A DNA stretch of 61,235 bases from Nitrososphaerota archaeon (GTDB lineage: Archaea; Thermoproteota; Nitrososphaeria; Nitrososphaerales; JACQRY01), in assembly GCA_016184315.1 (NCBI GenBank), contig JACPCU010000018.1:1-61235 (forward strand), read 5' to 3'. How positions within the stretch are numbered: position 1 is the first letter of the stretch; each line of letters opens with the position of its first letter. Shown here one piece after another: positions 1 through 7,994 of the stretch. The notes below the pieces were generated by a model, which searched no databases, was not told where the DNA came from, and worked only from the letters and a program-made list of their open reading frames with translations. A program made the position numbers and the translations under genes.

Positions 1-75
1 TATGCCCAAGAATACCTATTCCAGCACATTAGATATCTGAAAGGCTCTGTCGCCGATGCGCGGAAAAACACCTAG
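1..75 (+). CDS. C-terminal end of an unidentified protein (cut by left edge)
   Basis: Frame 1 is open from the first base to a TAG at 73-75 and encodes about 24 residues ending in SVADARKNT. The stretch looks helical and charged. The stop overlaps the end of the convergent L13e gene by 4 nt, a normal tail-to-tail arrangement. Too little is present to name a family. Confidence 0.45.
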   Translation, partial: YAQEYLFQHIRYLKGSVADARKNT

Positions 76-404
76 CCCTCCAGCCACTTCTTCAGGGCGT
101 TAATATTCCCGTTATGTTTGCTTCCACGCTTAGTGTCTACAAGCAGCCCTAATCTCCGAGCCCCAACCACGTCCAGACCTGCTCCAGCCACTTCCGCCAC
201 AGAGAACCCTCTGCCAGCCCTCGTCTTTCCCAGCCTTCGACTCATAATGACAGCGTGAGGAGGAGCAGTAACTGGTCGAGGTTTGGCAAATTTCTCCTCC
301 TGTTTATCGATGGACTTTGCAACAGCTTTGGAGCTGGACTCAGATTTAGATGCCTTCTTGGCTTTAGTCTGCTTCTTAGGCGATTTCTCTTTAGACTTAC
401 TCAT
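72..404 (-). CDS. rpl13e: Large-subunit ribosomal protein eL13 (L13e)
   Basis: A 110-aa basic protein. The first 45 residues are a lysine/serine-rich disordered tail. The L13e core follows from about residue 47 (PPHAVIMSR, then GRGFSVAEVAGAGL and ARRLGLLVDTKRGSKHN), which binds 23S rRNA on the large subunit. Archaeal L13e is a short version of the eukaryotic protein and is known from TACK-type archaea rather than most Euryarchaeota, so it helps place the organism. It is monocistronic and divergent from the ECF transporter genes. Confidence 0.88.
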   Translation of the reverse strand: MSKSKEKSPKKQTKAKKASKSESSSKAVAKSIDKQEEKFAKPRPVTAPPHAVIMSRRLGKTRAGRGFSVAEVAGAGLDVVGARRLGLLVDTKRGSKHNGNINALKKWLEG

Positions 405-500
405 GGTTCTTACTCCTTCTCTCCACGGGTTTCCTTGGAAACAAGGCTTTAACTCTTACCACCGTCTACTTCCACCACTATTTTGGTATCTACCAACAAA

Positions 501-510
501 GTTTAAAAAC
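501..510 (+). promoter_or_regulatory. TATA box of the ECF transporter gene (possibly bidirectional)
   Basis: GTTTAAAAAC is centred about 27 nt before the ATG at 533, the spacing expected for a leaderless archaeal transcript. The same A/T block read on the other strand (TTTTTAAAC) could serve the L13e gene with a leader of about 70 nt. Confidence 0.55.
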
Positions 511-532
511 AGCCTCAAGTAAAAGCAGACCC

Positions 533-1201
533 ATGGAGAAACCGAAAAGCGGATCCAACAGAACTGTGCAGATAGCCGGCGCAGCAGTCTTCGGCGCCTT
601 GGCATGGCTCCTCGCGGTACCGCAGTTCCTCCGCATACCGTTCTTCCCTCTAACCTATCTGACCTTTGACTTCGCGGAGATACCGGTCATGTTCTCCTTT
701 TTAGTCTTCGGCCCCATGGCAGGCATAATCTCATCTCTGGTCCTCTGGGCGACCCTAAGCTTCGTAGGTACAACCGGAACCTTCGGGGCCACCATGAAGT
801 TCGTCGCCGTAGCATCCTCTGCGCTAGGCATGTGGCTCGGAATCTCCCTTTTCTCGAAAATCCTGGGCAAGATGGGGCTCAGAGCTGCTCTTTCATCAGG
901 TCTCGTATTCGCCACCATTTCAAGAGTGATTCTTATGACAATTGCTAACTACGTGGCACTGGTAGTGATCTTCCCAGATTTTCTGGGATTCGCAGTGTCA
1001 CTGGCTGAAAAAACAGGGCTGGTTGCTAGCTCTTCACCCTTCTCAGGAGTCGTGGCAGTCCTCCTCATAACTGGCATCTACAACGTAATCCACATCTTCA
1101 TCTCGCTCCTGCCCTCTTTCTTCCTCTCCACTCTGCCTTCAGCAGGTGTTACGGCTAGAGGCATTGGTGAGCCTTGGATCTATAGGATTTCTCGTCGCTG
1201 A
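533..1201 (+). CDS. ECF transporter substrate-binding S component (RibU-like)
   Basis: A 222-aa, very hydrophobic protein with about six membrane segments, the fold of energy-coupling-factor S components that bind a vitamin and topple in the membrane. Residues 35-60 (YLTFDFAEIPVMFSFLVFGP then MAGI) match the segment of riboflavin-binding RibU proteins in which an Asp-Phe motif precedes a Gly-Pro turn, so riboflavin is the best substrate guess, though other vitamins cannot be excluded. It heads a cluster with two ATPases and EcfT, so the importer looks dedicated rather than shared. Transcription is probably leaderless. Confidence 0.75.
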   Translation: MEKPKSGSNRTVQIAGAAVFGALAWLLAVPQFLRIPFFPLTYLTFDFAEIPVMFSFLVFGPMAGIISSLVLWATLSFVGTTGTFGATMKFVAVASSALGMWLGISLFSKILGKMGLRAALSSGLVFATISRVILMTIANYVALVVIFPDFLGFAVSLAEKTGLVASSSPFSGVVAVLLITGIYNVIHIFISLLPSFFLSTLPSAGVTARGIGEPWIYRISRR

Positions 1202-1331
1202 GAAACTTTACATCACAACTGAAAGGACAAGCCTCAAAAGGCAGACTCATCAGGGAGTGGAAAGAGCGGAGTAACAGCAGCAGAGCTTGACTCAGCCAAA
1301 CCTCCCCTCCAGACAAATGTAGGCGACAGGA

Positions 1332-2177
1332 TTGAAACCACTCATACAGGTCCAGAACTACTCTTTCACATACATGGGAACATCCAGACCAGCAGCTAGA
1401 AACGTCAACTTAGAGATAGGGGAAGGGGAGATAGTCATACTGGCCGGGCCCAGCGGCTGTGGCAAATCCACAGTTCTAAAATCCCTCAATGGCCTCATAC
1501 CTCACCTGTATTCGGGTAGCAGAGAAGGCACAGTAATTGTTGACGGACACGACGTGGCCGAAACCCAAGTAAGTGAGGTTGCGAAGAAGGTGGGCTTTGT
1601 CTTCCAGAACCCGGAGAACCAGATCTTTATGTTTTCGGTGGAGAGGGACGTGGCTTTCGCCCTAGAAAACCTTGGGTTCCCTAGGGACGAGATTAGGAGA
1701 AGGGTGGATTGGGCGCTCGACCTGATGGGGATACAGCGTTTGGCTCGTCAGGCGCCCCATGAGCTTTCAGACGGGCAGAGGCAACGAGTCGCCATAGCGG
1801 GAGTCTTGGCCATGACTCCGAAAGTCTTGATTCTTGATGAACCGACTTCGCTGCTGGACCCGTTGACTGCAAGAGAGCTTGTTTTACTGGTTAAGCGGCT
1901 CCATGACGAGCTAGGGATCACGGTTTTGGTGGTTGAACACAGGCTCGACCTGCTTGCAGGCATAGCCAGCAGAATCATCGTGATGGACCGTGGCACAGTG
2001 GCTATGGATGGCTCGCCAAGGGAAGTCTTGGCACGGAAGGAGGCGTTGACCATTGGCGTAGGTGTGCCTACAGTAACTAGGCTATACGGCCTTCTGACGG
2101 ACCACGGGTTGAATCTCGGCCAGGCACCTCTTCGCATGGAAGAGCTAGCGGAAGCAGTGAACAGGTTGGTTCCATGA
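1332..2177 (+). CDS. ecfA1: ECF transporter ATP-binding subunit EcfA1
   Basis: A 281-aa ABC ATPase. Visible motifs: Walker A GPSGCGKST near residue 41, Q-loop in VFQNPENQ, signature LSDGQRQR (the serine-rich ABC signature), Walker B VLILDEPTSLLD and the switch histidine in VVEHRLDLL. The Q-loop form FQNPENQIF is typical of ECF and cobalt/nickel transporter ATPases. The start is TTG, 130 bp after the S component. It overlaps ecfA2 by 4 nt, implying translational coupling. It energises vitamin uptake as a heterodimer with the next gene product. Confidence 0.9.
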   Translation: MKPLIQVQNYSFTYMGTSRPAARNVNLEIGEGEIVILAGPSGCGKSTVLKSLNGLIPHLYSGSREGTVIVDGHDVAETQVSEVAKKVGFVFQNPENQIFMFSVERDVAFALENLGFPRDEIRRRVDWALDLMGIQRLARQAPHELSDGQRQRVAIAGVLAMTPKVLILDEPTSLLDPLTARELVLLVKRLHDELGITVLVVEHRLDLLAGIASRIIVMDRGTVAMDGSPREVLARKEALTIGVGVPTVTRLYGLLTDHGLNLGQAPLRMEELAEAVNRLVP

Positions 2178-2986
2178 TCAAGATAGAGTCAGTCACCTTC
2201 AAGCATCAGAATGGCACTGTGGCGCTTCAGAACGTCAGTCTCGAGATACGGACGGGGGAAGCCACGGCCATCGTTGGGGAGAACGGGGCTGGCAAAACAA
2301 CACTGGTTAAACATCTTAACGGTCTCATTAAGCCCACAGAGGGAAAAGTCACTGTCTTCGACTTGGATACAAAGCAGACCACCGTGGCTCAGCTGGCCCG
2401 TAAAGTAGGAGTGGTATTCCAGAATCCGGATCATCAGCTCTTCTCCGAGACGGTTTCAGATGAGATCGCTTTTGGCCTCAGGAACTTCGGGTTCCCTGAG
2501 AGCGTCATAAAGAAGAGGCTGGAGTGGGCCCTTGAGTTCTTCGGGTTGACAGAGTATAGGGATTCGTCGCCCATGATGCTTAGCGGGGGCGAGAAGAAGA
2601 GGCTCTGCCTAGCCATAGTTCTTGCATGGGATCCGGAGGTCATAGTTCTTGATGAACCCACTGTGGGGCAGGATCTGGTTCAGAAGGAGAAGCTTAGGGA
2701 AGTCATCAAGATGCTTCTCCTCAGGGGGAAGACTGTGATCTTGGTTTCCCATGACATGGAGTTTGTCTGGTCTCTTCAGCCCCGAGTGATCGTCATGGCG
2801 AAGGGGCGGGTAGTGGCTGATGGGGCTGCTGCTGAAGTCTTCTCAAGACCTGAGGTGGTTGGTGAAGCTAATCTTATGAAGCCTCAGCTCCTAGAATTAT
2901 CTGTTCATCTCAAGAATCCGCCTCAGAAACCTTTCGCAGACATCTATGAGGCACGGCAATGGTTGGTCAGCAGTGTTTCGAGGTAG
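2174..2986 (+). CDS. ecfA2: ECF transporter ATP-binding subunit EcfA2
   Basis: A 270-aa ABC ATPase paralogous to its upstream neighbour. Walker A GENGAGKTT lies near residue 36, Q-loop FQNPDHQLF, signature LSGGEKKR, Walker B VIVLDEPTVGQD and the switch histidine VSHDMEF. Two different ATPases plus EcfT and an S component make a complete ECF importer. The gene starts ATG inside the last codons of ecfA1, and its own end overlaps the longest possible form of the EcfT gene. Confidence 0.9.
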   Translation: MIKIESVTFKHQNGTVALQNVSLEIRTGEATAIVGENGAGKTTLVKHLNGLIKPTEGKVTVFDLDTKQTTVAQLARKVGVVFQNPDHQLFSETVSDEIAFGLRNFGFPESVIKKRLEWALEFFGLTEYRDSSPMMLSGGEKKRLCLAIVLAWDPEVIVLDEPTVGQDLVQKEKLREVIKMLLLRGKTVILVSHDMEFVWSLQPRVIVMAKGRVVADGAAAEVFSRPEVVGEANLMKPQLLELSVHLKNPPQKPFADIYEARQWLVSSVSR

Positions 2987-2994
2987 TTGCTGGG

Positions 2995-3735
2995 ATGCAA
3001 TGGGTTTCAAGCGGATTTATTTTTAGACACATGGAGTCTCCTGTGCATAGCCTTGACCCTAGGACTAGACTTCTCTTCGCAGTAGAATTATTTGTCTTGG
3101 CACTTGTCGCGGATTCTCCGCTGGAGGTCTCAATAGTTTCAATCGTCGTAGTTTCGCTGGCCATAGTCGCCAAGATTGCAAAGAGGCTTGTGAGAACCAT
3201 GTCGTTTACCGCAGGCTTCGCGGTCATGATCCTCGTCATCAACATGCTGGTAGGTCAACCACTGGTCTACTCAATCGTCTTAGCAATCAGGTTCATCGCT
3301 ATTGTAGGCGGCACATCGCTCTTCTTTCTCACAACGAGCCCCGATGAACTGGAGTATGTGATGAAGTGGTTCCGCCTGCCTCAAGACATGGTCTTCGCCT
3401 TTGTTACCGCAGTGAGATTCGTCCCAGTTCTGATGTTGGACGCTACTCAGATCATGGATGCTCAGAAGTCCCGTGGATTGGAGATGCAGAAAGGCAATTT
3501 CATAAAGAGGATCAGGAATTTCATCCCAGTTCTTGTTCCCCTAGTTGTCACGGCCGTGATTCGGAGTGGGGAGCTGGCGGAAGCTATGGAGTCCAGGGCC
3601 TATGGAGCAGTGAAGAAGCCCAGCAGCCTTTATGCTCTGCGTATGAGAAAACGTGACTGGGCTACAGGTGCAATTAGCGTCATGCTCTTAGTCGTCTCTC
3701 TATACTACTTCTTGGTGATCGCACCGATTGGTTGA
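2995..3735 (+). CDS. ecfT: ECF transporter transmembrane subunit EcfT
   Basis: The energy-coupling membrane subunit. The N-terminus has the family hallmark SPVHSLDPRTRLLFA, followed by membrane segments and, near the C-terminal third, the cytoplasmic coupling helix carrying AQKSRGLEMQKG, the second Ala-Arg-Gly-type motif that contacts the ATPases. An upstream ATG at 2959 would overlap ecfA2 by 28 bp. I prefer the ATG at 2995 because EcfT proteins begin only 10-20 residues before the LDPRT motif. It abuts the XPF gene with an 8-nt overlap. Confidence 0.85.
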   Translation: MQWVSSGFIFRHMESPVHSLDPRTRLLFAVELFVLALVADSPLEVSIVSIVVVSLAIVAKIAKRLVRTMSFTAGFAVMILVINMLVGQPLVYSIVLAIRFIAIVGGTSLFFLTTSPDELEYVMKWFRLPQDMVFAFVTAVRFVPVLMLDATQIMDAQKSRGLEMQKGNFIKRIRNFIPVLVPLVVTAVIRSGELAEAMESRAYGAVKKPSSLYALRMRKRDWATGAISVMLLVVSLYYFLVIAPIG

Positions 3736-4420
3736 TCCGAAGCTGAGAATAGCTGTGGATGAAAGGGAGAAGCCTAGTGGTGTGCCTGACGCGTTATCCG
3801 ACATGGGGATCAGAGTAGACTTCGGCCTGCTGGAGGTAGGCGACTATGTTCTGTCTAAAGATGTTGCTGTTGAGAGAAAATCGGTAGGTGACCTGTTGTC
3901 ATCAATCTTTGACGGCAGACTATTCAAACAGTGCCGCGACTTGTCAGATCGCTTCTCCAAGCCGCTGCTAGTGGTTGAGGGAAACTTGCTGCAGCTCCGC
4001 GACATGACACGTAACCCCAGAGTAGTCTATGGGGCTCTTGCTTCCGTAACCGCCAACACCTCAGCGAGGCTTTTCATAAGCCACTCTTCTGAGGAGACAG
4101 CGACCTTCCTTTACTTTCTTGCCCGTCACGTGAGTTTGGAGCCCACTCATGGCCCGTTACTTGACAAGAAAAAGAAAGCAAATTCTACAAGAGAAATGCA
4201 GCTCAACATTGTAGCATCTCTTCCAGGAGTAGGTCATACTTTGGCCGAGCGCCTCCTAGCAGAGTTCAAAACGCCAAGAGAAGTCTTCTCTGCTTCAGTC
4301 TCAGACATGGCAAGGGTGAAAGGCATGGGCAACGCCAAAGCAGTCAAGATCCAAGAAGTCTTGAAACAAGCTTTCTCACAAGGGAAAGAAGAAAAATCTC
4401 AGGCTAAGCTCCCCGAGTAG
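3728..4420 (+). CDS. xpf: XPF/ERCC4-family structure-specific endonuclease (short archaeal form)
   Basis: A 230-aa protein. Residues 5-130 form an ERCC4 nuclease domain with the metal-binding signature ERKSVGD near residue 49, preceded by the conserved EVGDYVLS strand. Residues 155-215 are a tandem helix-hairpin-helix DNA-binding domain (LPGVGHTLAERLL and VKGMGNAKA). This is the short crenarchaeal type without a helicase domain, which cuts branched DNA as a dimer and usually needs PCNA. The matching Hef-like helicase is encoded 26 kb away at 30674. Start codon is TTG, overlapping ecfT. Confidence 0.88.
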   Translation: MVDPKLRIAVDEREKPSGVPDALSDMGIRVDFGLLEVGDYVLSKDVAVERKSVGDLLSSIFDGRLFKQCRDLSDRFSKPLLVVEGNLLQLRDMTRNPRVVYGALASVTANTSARLFISHSSEETATFLYFLARHVSLEPTHGPLLDKKKKANSTREMQLNIVASLPGVGHTLAERLLAEFKTPREVFSASVSDMARVKGMGNAKAVKIQEVLKQAFSQGKEEKSQAKLPE

Positions 4421-4475
4421 ATTCGGGGACACAAAGGTTTTTCAGCATAGAGAATTGAACACATCATGGGGACAA

Positions 4476-5090
4476 ATGTCGAAGCATAGAGGCCTTGAGG
4501 TAAAGAGTAGCGTTTTCGGTCTTCTCACCCTCATAACTCAGAATGTTTCTCAAGTAGATGAAGGCCAAATCGACAAGTGCATAGACATGGTCATGGCTCA
4601 CCGTGACTCCCAGATTCTAGTCATAGGAGCAGGAAGAAGTGGTCTCGTAGGACGAGCGTTCGCACTACGCCTTCTTCACTTGGGATACAAAGTCCATGTG
4701 CTGGGTGACACCATAGTTCCATCAATAATGGCAAATGATCTAGTCATAGCCATCTCCGGCTCAGGAACAACTAAACTGGTCACTGCAGCCGTCGAAGCCG
4801 CTAAGAAGATCGAAGCCAGAGTCATCGCATTAACTTCGTTCAAAGACTCGCCTCTCGCCCTACTTGCGGATCACGTTGTCCAAGTCAAAGGCAGAATCAT
4901 CAGCAAAGAAGAAGGCAGACAGGACTACTTCGCAAGACAGATACTGGGACTCCACGAGCCGTTGGCTCCTCTCGGAACACTGTTCGAGGACTCATGCATG
5001 ATACTTGTCGACGCTATGATCTCAGTCCTCATGGACGAAATGCAGCTAAGCGAAGAACACCTCGCCAAGCTCCACGCAAACATAGAGTAG
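4476..5090 (+). CDS. hxlB: 6-phospho-3-hexuloisomerase (SIS domain)
   Basis: About 204 aa, a single sugar-isomerase (SIS) domain: VIGAGRSGLVGRAFALRL near residue 50 forms the phosphosugar-binding loop and AISGSGTTKLV the second one. It interconverts fructose-6-phosphate and 3-hexulose-6-phosphate in the archaeal ribulose-monophosphate route that supplies pentoses. The partner synthase hxlA is not in the window. I chose the ATG at 4476; a TTG at 4455 would add seven residues. Stands alone between XPF and a convergent unknown gene. Confidence 0.88.
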   Translation: MSKHRGLEVKSSVFGLLTLITQNVSQVDEGQIDKCIDMVMAHRDSQILVIGAGRSGLVGRAFALRLLHLGYKVHVLGDTIVPSIMANDLVIAISGSGTTKLVTAAVEAAKKIEARVIALTSFKDSPLALLADHVVQVKGRIISKEEGRQDYFARQILGLHEPLAPLGTLFEDSCMILVDAMISVLMDEMQLSEEHLAKLHANIE

Positions 5091-5096
5091 AAGCAA

Positions 5097-5462
5097 CTAC
5101 ACTGACAAATAGGCTTCGCGAATCAACGACAAGACAGCTGAAGCTTCAGCAACAGAAGATACGGAGACAGTTCTCCAAGAAACGGAAAGCGAACCCGGCG
5201 TAGCAGAGTCAACATTTGAAGAGTCTCTTCTAACCCTGTAACATACCTCAAGGCACAAACTGGTGGGCCGGAGCTCAGCAAAGCTACGCAGCCAAGCTCC
5301 CCTTCCATAAACCACCCTATGCATTCGAACATCCTCCACAACATCAGACCCCAAACCCAAGACGTTTCCTCTAATCAATTCAAACAGATCTCTCCTAGAC
5401 GGACCCAGCTTGACCAGGAAATCCTCGATACTGAATCCTCGCCCCGGCCCAATAACGCTCAT
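5097..5462 (-). CDS. DUF5655-like small protein
   Basis: A 121-aa protein with the order seen in DUF5655-type domains: an N-terminal IEDFLVKLGPSRRDLFELI helix, a VVEDVRMHRVVYGRG strand where related proteins have a Lys/Arg-rich turn, a SFAELRP strand-turn and a C-terminal SVAEASAVLSLIREAY helix. The family lacks a firm biochemical role; some members are fused to nucleases or DNA-binding domains. It lies tail-to-tail with hxlB with a 6-nt gap. The assignment rests on remembered family pattern only. Confidence 0.55.
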   Translation of the reverse strand: MSVIGPGRGFSIEDFLVKLGPSRRDLFELIRGNVLGLGSDVVEDVRMHRVVYGRGAWLRSFAELRPTSLCLEVCYRVRRDSSNVDSATPGSLSVSWRTVSVSSVAEASAVLSLIREAYLSV

Positions 5463-5497
5463 ATCCTGATGCCTACCTAATGACTGCCTACACTTTT

Positions 5498-5650
5498 TCA
5501 GTGAGAAGCCTTCTTCACAGCTATAGCCTCTAGATTCAACTCTGGCTCCGCGACCACCTCGGGCCTCTTATGGACCTCCAGATGCGCATCGAACTCCTCA
5601 TAGTGCACGAATAGACCGCAGACTGGGCATGTCTCAATCTCGAAGCACAA
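5498..5650 (-). CDS. Tiny zinc-finger protein (50 aa)
   Basis: A 50-aa reading frame starting at TTG (5648-5650), preceded by the strong Shine-Dalgarno block GGGAGGG about 10 nt upstream. It encodes CPVCGLFVHYEEFDAHLEVHK: two cysteines and two histidines spaced like a C2H2 finger, then an acidic tail. Archaeal genomes carry many such micro-zinc-finger proteins, often of unknown nucleic-acid or protein-binding role. An A/T-rich TATA candidate (ATTAATAAAA) precedes it. Same strand as the 5097-5462 gene, 35 nt upstream of it, so they may be co-transcribed. Confidence 0.6.
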   Translation of the reverse strand: MCFEIETCPVCGLFVHYEEFDAHLEVHKRPEVVAEPELNLEAIAVKKASH

Positions 5651-5779
5651 CTATCTGAGACCCTCCCTTGTTTTATTAATCTAATTCCCATTATTTATGC
5701 GTAACAAGCCTATCTCAAAACATACCTGCCTTACATGGGTGGAGAGGGAGGCCCCAACCTACACCAGCGCAAACAATCC

Positions 5780-5871
5780 AGCAAACACCACCCCGCAACA
5801 ACCAGAAAACACAGCCAAACAAACCAAAACAGCAAAAAACAGACCCCAACCCTACTTAAACCCCCCCTAGA
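5780..5871 (+). repeat. A/C-rich dispersed element, copy A
   Basis: About 92 bp almost free of G and T, containing CAAACCAAAACAGCAA, AAACAGACCCC, and a TATA-like TACTTAAA directly followed by CCCCCCCTAG. The same blocks in the same order occur on the minus strand at 48008-48100. A short frame across 5735-5968 is a by-product of the base composition and was not called. Its function is unknown; the TATA-like core suggests a promoter or small RNA source. Confidence 0.6.
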
Positions 5872-6006
5872 CCCCCACCACACACAGACACAAGAACCCA
5901 GCAAAAACAAAAGTCTTGAGATAGATTCAACCTACACAAACCTATATCCTATCACTGGAACCAAGTAATATCTTCGGACCCCGTCATCTCAGCCATCTCC
6001 ATGTTG

Positions 6007-6033
6007 CCCTCTTGATCGTATTCTACAAGAGGG
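6007..6033. repeat. Perfect inverted repeat downstream of glmS
   Basis: CCCTCTTG at 6007-6014 and CAAGAGGG at 6026-6033 can pair as an 8-bp stem with an 11-nt loop. It lies about 20 bp past the glmS stop codon and could be a 3-prime-end hairpin of that transcript. No U-tract follows, so an intrinsic terminator is not shown. Confidence 0.4.
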
Positions 6034-6053
6034 AGCGGGCCTAAGCAATCCGC

Positions 6054-7826
6054 CTATTTCACGGTGACTGACTTCGCAAGATTCCTAGGATAGTCAGGGT
6101 TCTGCTGCCTACTGACAGCAGCATAATACGCCAACATCTGAAGAGGAACAGCCTCCAAAACAGGGTAAATATTAGGCGCGGCAACAGGTATCTCGATATA
6201 CTCGTCATATACCTTGGAAGGCTTGGTTGAAACACCGATGATCCGCCCGCCCCGAGCCTTCACCTCAGAAGCATTGCTCAACGTGTCACCATAAGTACCA
6301 TCTTCAGGGTTCAACACCACAACAGGCACCCCCTCAGAAATAAGAGCTAGGCTCCCATGCTTCAACTCGCCTGCAGCCATGCCCTCCGCGTGAATATAGC
6401 TCAGCTCCTTCAGCTTCAAAGCCCCCTCCAAAGCAAGAGGATGATGCAAAGACCTGCCCACAAAGTAAAAGTCATTGGCCACATGCAGTCGATCAGCAAT
6501 CTCTTGGATCTGAGCATCCAAGCCCAAGGTTTTTTCCACCAGGCGCCCCGTAGACCACAGATCAGACAACTCGGCTTCACGCTGACCAAGCCTCAAGGCT
6601 AACATATTGAAGATCATCAGCTGGGAAGTGAAACTCTTAGTTGCCGCAACACCGATCTCAGGACCGCAGTTATTCAGCAAAGTGCACTCACTCTCTCTAA
6701 CAAGGGTCGAACCCATCGCGTTAACGATCGAACATACCTTTACACCCATCTTCCTAGCAGCCTTCACAGCCGACAAAACATCAGCAGTCTCACCACTCTG
6801 AGAAACAGCTATAAGGAGCGCCTTCTTGTCCAGCAGCTCCTCGTACTGATCGAATTCGCTGGACAACAAAACCTCCACAGGAATCTTAGCGTAAGTGGTG
6901 AAGAGAAGCTTAGCCAGGAGAGCGGCGTGGAAGCTTGTTCCACAACCAGTGATGTAGACCTTCCCAGCCCTTTCCAACGCATCCACGAAGACATCCACGC
7001 TACGCGGATCTTGGCGTAGAGCCTGAAGAACAGTCTCCTTCTGCTCATGAATCTCCTTCAGAGTATAATGCTCAAACTCTCTTCTGGAAACACTGCCCAG
7101 CTCCCATGCAATCTGAGTAGCCGGCTTCTGTTTCACGTTGCCTTCAAAATCGTAGATAGTAACATTCTTCTCTGTCAGAAGCACAAGCTCCCTATTATCT
7201 AGGAAGATAACCCGATCAGTGTGACCTATGAAGGCCAAAGCGTCACTAGCCAGAAAATTCTCTCCATTCCCTAAACCAACTACAAGAGGGGCGTCTTGCC
7301 GAGCACCAACCATGACATTAGGCGCGTCAGCGAGTATAGCCGCAAAGGCGTAGGCCCCCTTCAACTGCCGCACTACATCAGTCAAAGCTGGTAGAACATC
7401 CTTCTTATTCCTATACACCGCCTCCACCAGATGGGCTATCACCTCACTGTCCGTATCACTTACGAACAGGTGACCTTTAGCATCTAGATCTCTCCGTAGC
7501 TCCAAATAATTCTCGATGATCCCATTGTGAACAATAGTCACTTCCCGGTTACATGACAAGTGAGGATGGGCATTAAGCATAGTGACGCCCCCGTGGGTAG
7601 CCCACCGAGTATGAGCGAGACCGGCGATGCCTCTAAGACCACTGAGTTCAGCTTTTTGGGCTAGCTGCTCGACCTTGCCTACATCTTTGACCACATGAAT
7701 CTTGCGGTTAGAGTCCAAGGTGCTTATGCCTGCTGAGTCATAGCCCCTATACTCTAGTCTGCGCAGCCCGTCGAGGAGGATTGATGTTGCTTCCCTGTCC
7801 CCAACGTAGCCCATTATTCCGCACAT
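6054..7826 (-). CDS. glmS: Glutamine-fructose-6-phosphate aminotransferase (isomerizing)
   Basis: A 590-aa enzyme making glucosamine-6-phosphate, the first step toward UDP-GlcNAc for glycans and glycoproteins. The N-terminal glutamine amidotransferase domain starts MCGIMGYVG with the nucleophilic Cys2 and has THGGVTMLNAHPH and the NGIIENY loop. Two SIS domains follow (GCGTSFHAALLAK near residue 293 and the SQSGETAD site), and the C-terminus ends in the conserved DYPRNLAKSVTVK. Length and motifs are intact. A TATA box lies about 30 nt upstream of the ATG, so the mRNA is probably leaderless. Confidence 0.95.
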   Translation of the reverse strand: MCGIMGYVGDREATSILLDGLRRLEYRGYDSAGISTLDSNRKIHVVKDVGKVEQLAQKAELSGLRGIAGLAHTRWATHGGVTMLNAHPHLSCNREVTIVHNGIIENYLELRRDLDAKGHLFVSDTDSEVIAHLVEAVYRNKKDVLPALTDVVRQLKGAYAFAAILADAPNVMVGARQDAPLVVGLGNGENFLASDALAFIGHTDRVIFLDNRELVLLTEKNVTIYDFEGNVKQKPATQIAWELGSVSRREFEHYTLKEIHEQKETVLQALRQDPRSVDVFVDALERAGKVYITGCGTSFHAALLAKLLFTTYAKIPVEVLLSSEFDQYEELLDKKALLIAVSQSGETADVLSAVKAARKMGVKVCSIVNAMGSTLVRESECTLLNNCGPEIGVAATKSFTSQLMIFNMLALRLGQREAELSDLWSTGRLVEKTLGLDAQIQEIADRLHVANDFYFVGRSLHHPLALEGALKLKELSYIHAEGMAAGELKHGSLALISEGVPVVVLNPEDGTYGDTLSNASEVKARGGRIIGVSTKPSKVYDEYIEIPVAAPNIYPVLEAVPLQMLAYYAAVSRQQNPDYPRNLAKSVTVK

Positions 7827-7853
7827 TTTCGCAGAGCCGCCTGAATGATGCTA

Positions 7854-7863
7854 CCTTAAAAAC
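7854..7863 (-). promoter_or_regulatory. TATA box of glmS
   Basis: On the minus strand GTTTTTAAGG is centred about 32 nt before the glmS ATG, typical for an archaeal promoter with a leaderless or near-leaderless transcript. Confidence 0.5.
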
Positions 7864-7928
7864 TGCACAGCGTCAGTTTTGCATAACTCCACCTGTGGAG
7901 TTGCATTACCTGCTTCTTTGACGAACAC

Positions 7929-7970
7929 ACCGTTATGATTTTTTTAATACCGTTATGATAAAACATATAA
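7929..7970 (+). promoter_or_regulatory. Direct-repeat operator and TATA box of the wHTH/S-layer-like regulator
   Basis: ACCGTTATGAT occurs at 7929-7939 and again at 7949-7959, exactly 20 bp (two helical turns) apart, immediately followed by the TATA box ACATATAA (7963-7970) 25-30 nt before the GTG start at 7995. Paired sites abutting a TATA box are the usual layout of an activator or autoregulator in archaea. Confidence 0.5.
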
Positions 7971-7994
7971 TGCTGATTTGATGCAGAAAGGTCT

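Noticed and set aside
5735-5968. 77-codon open frame in A/C-rich DNA
   Set aside because: Made of Thr, Pro, Gln, Asn and Lys only because the DNA lacks G and T; no start signal; overlaps the dispersed element.
6607-6801. Plus-strand frames inside glmS
   Set aside because: Antisense to a highly conserved coding region.
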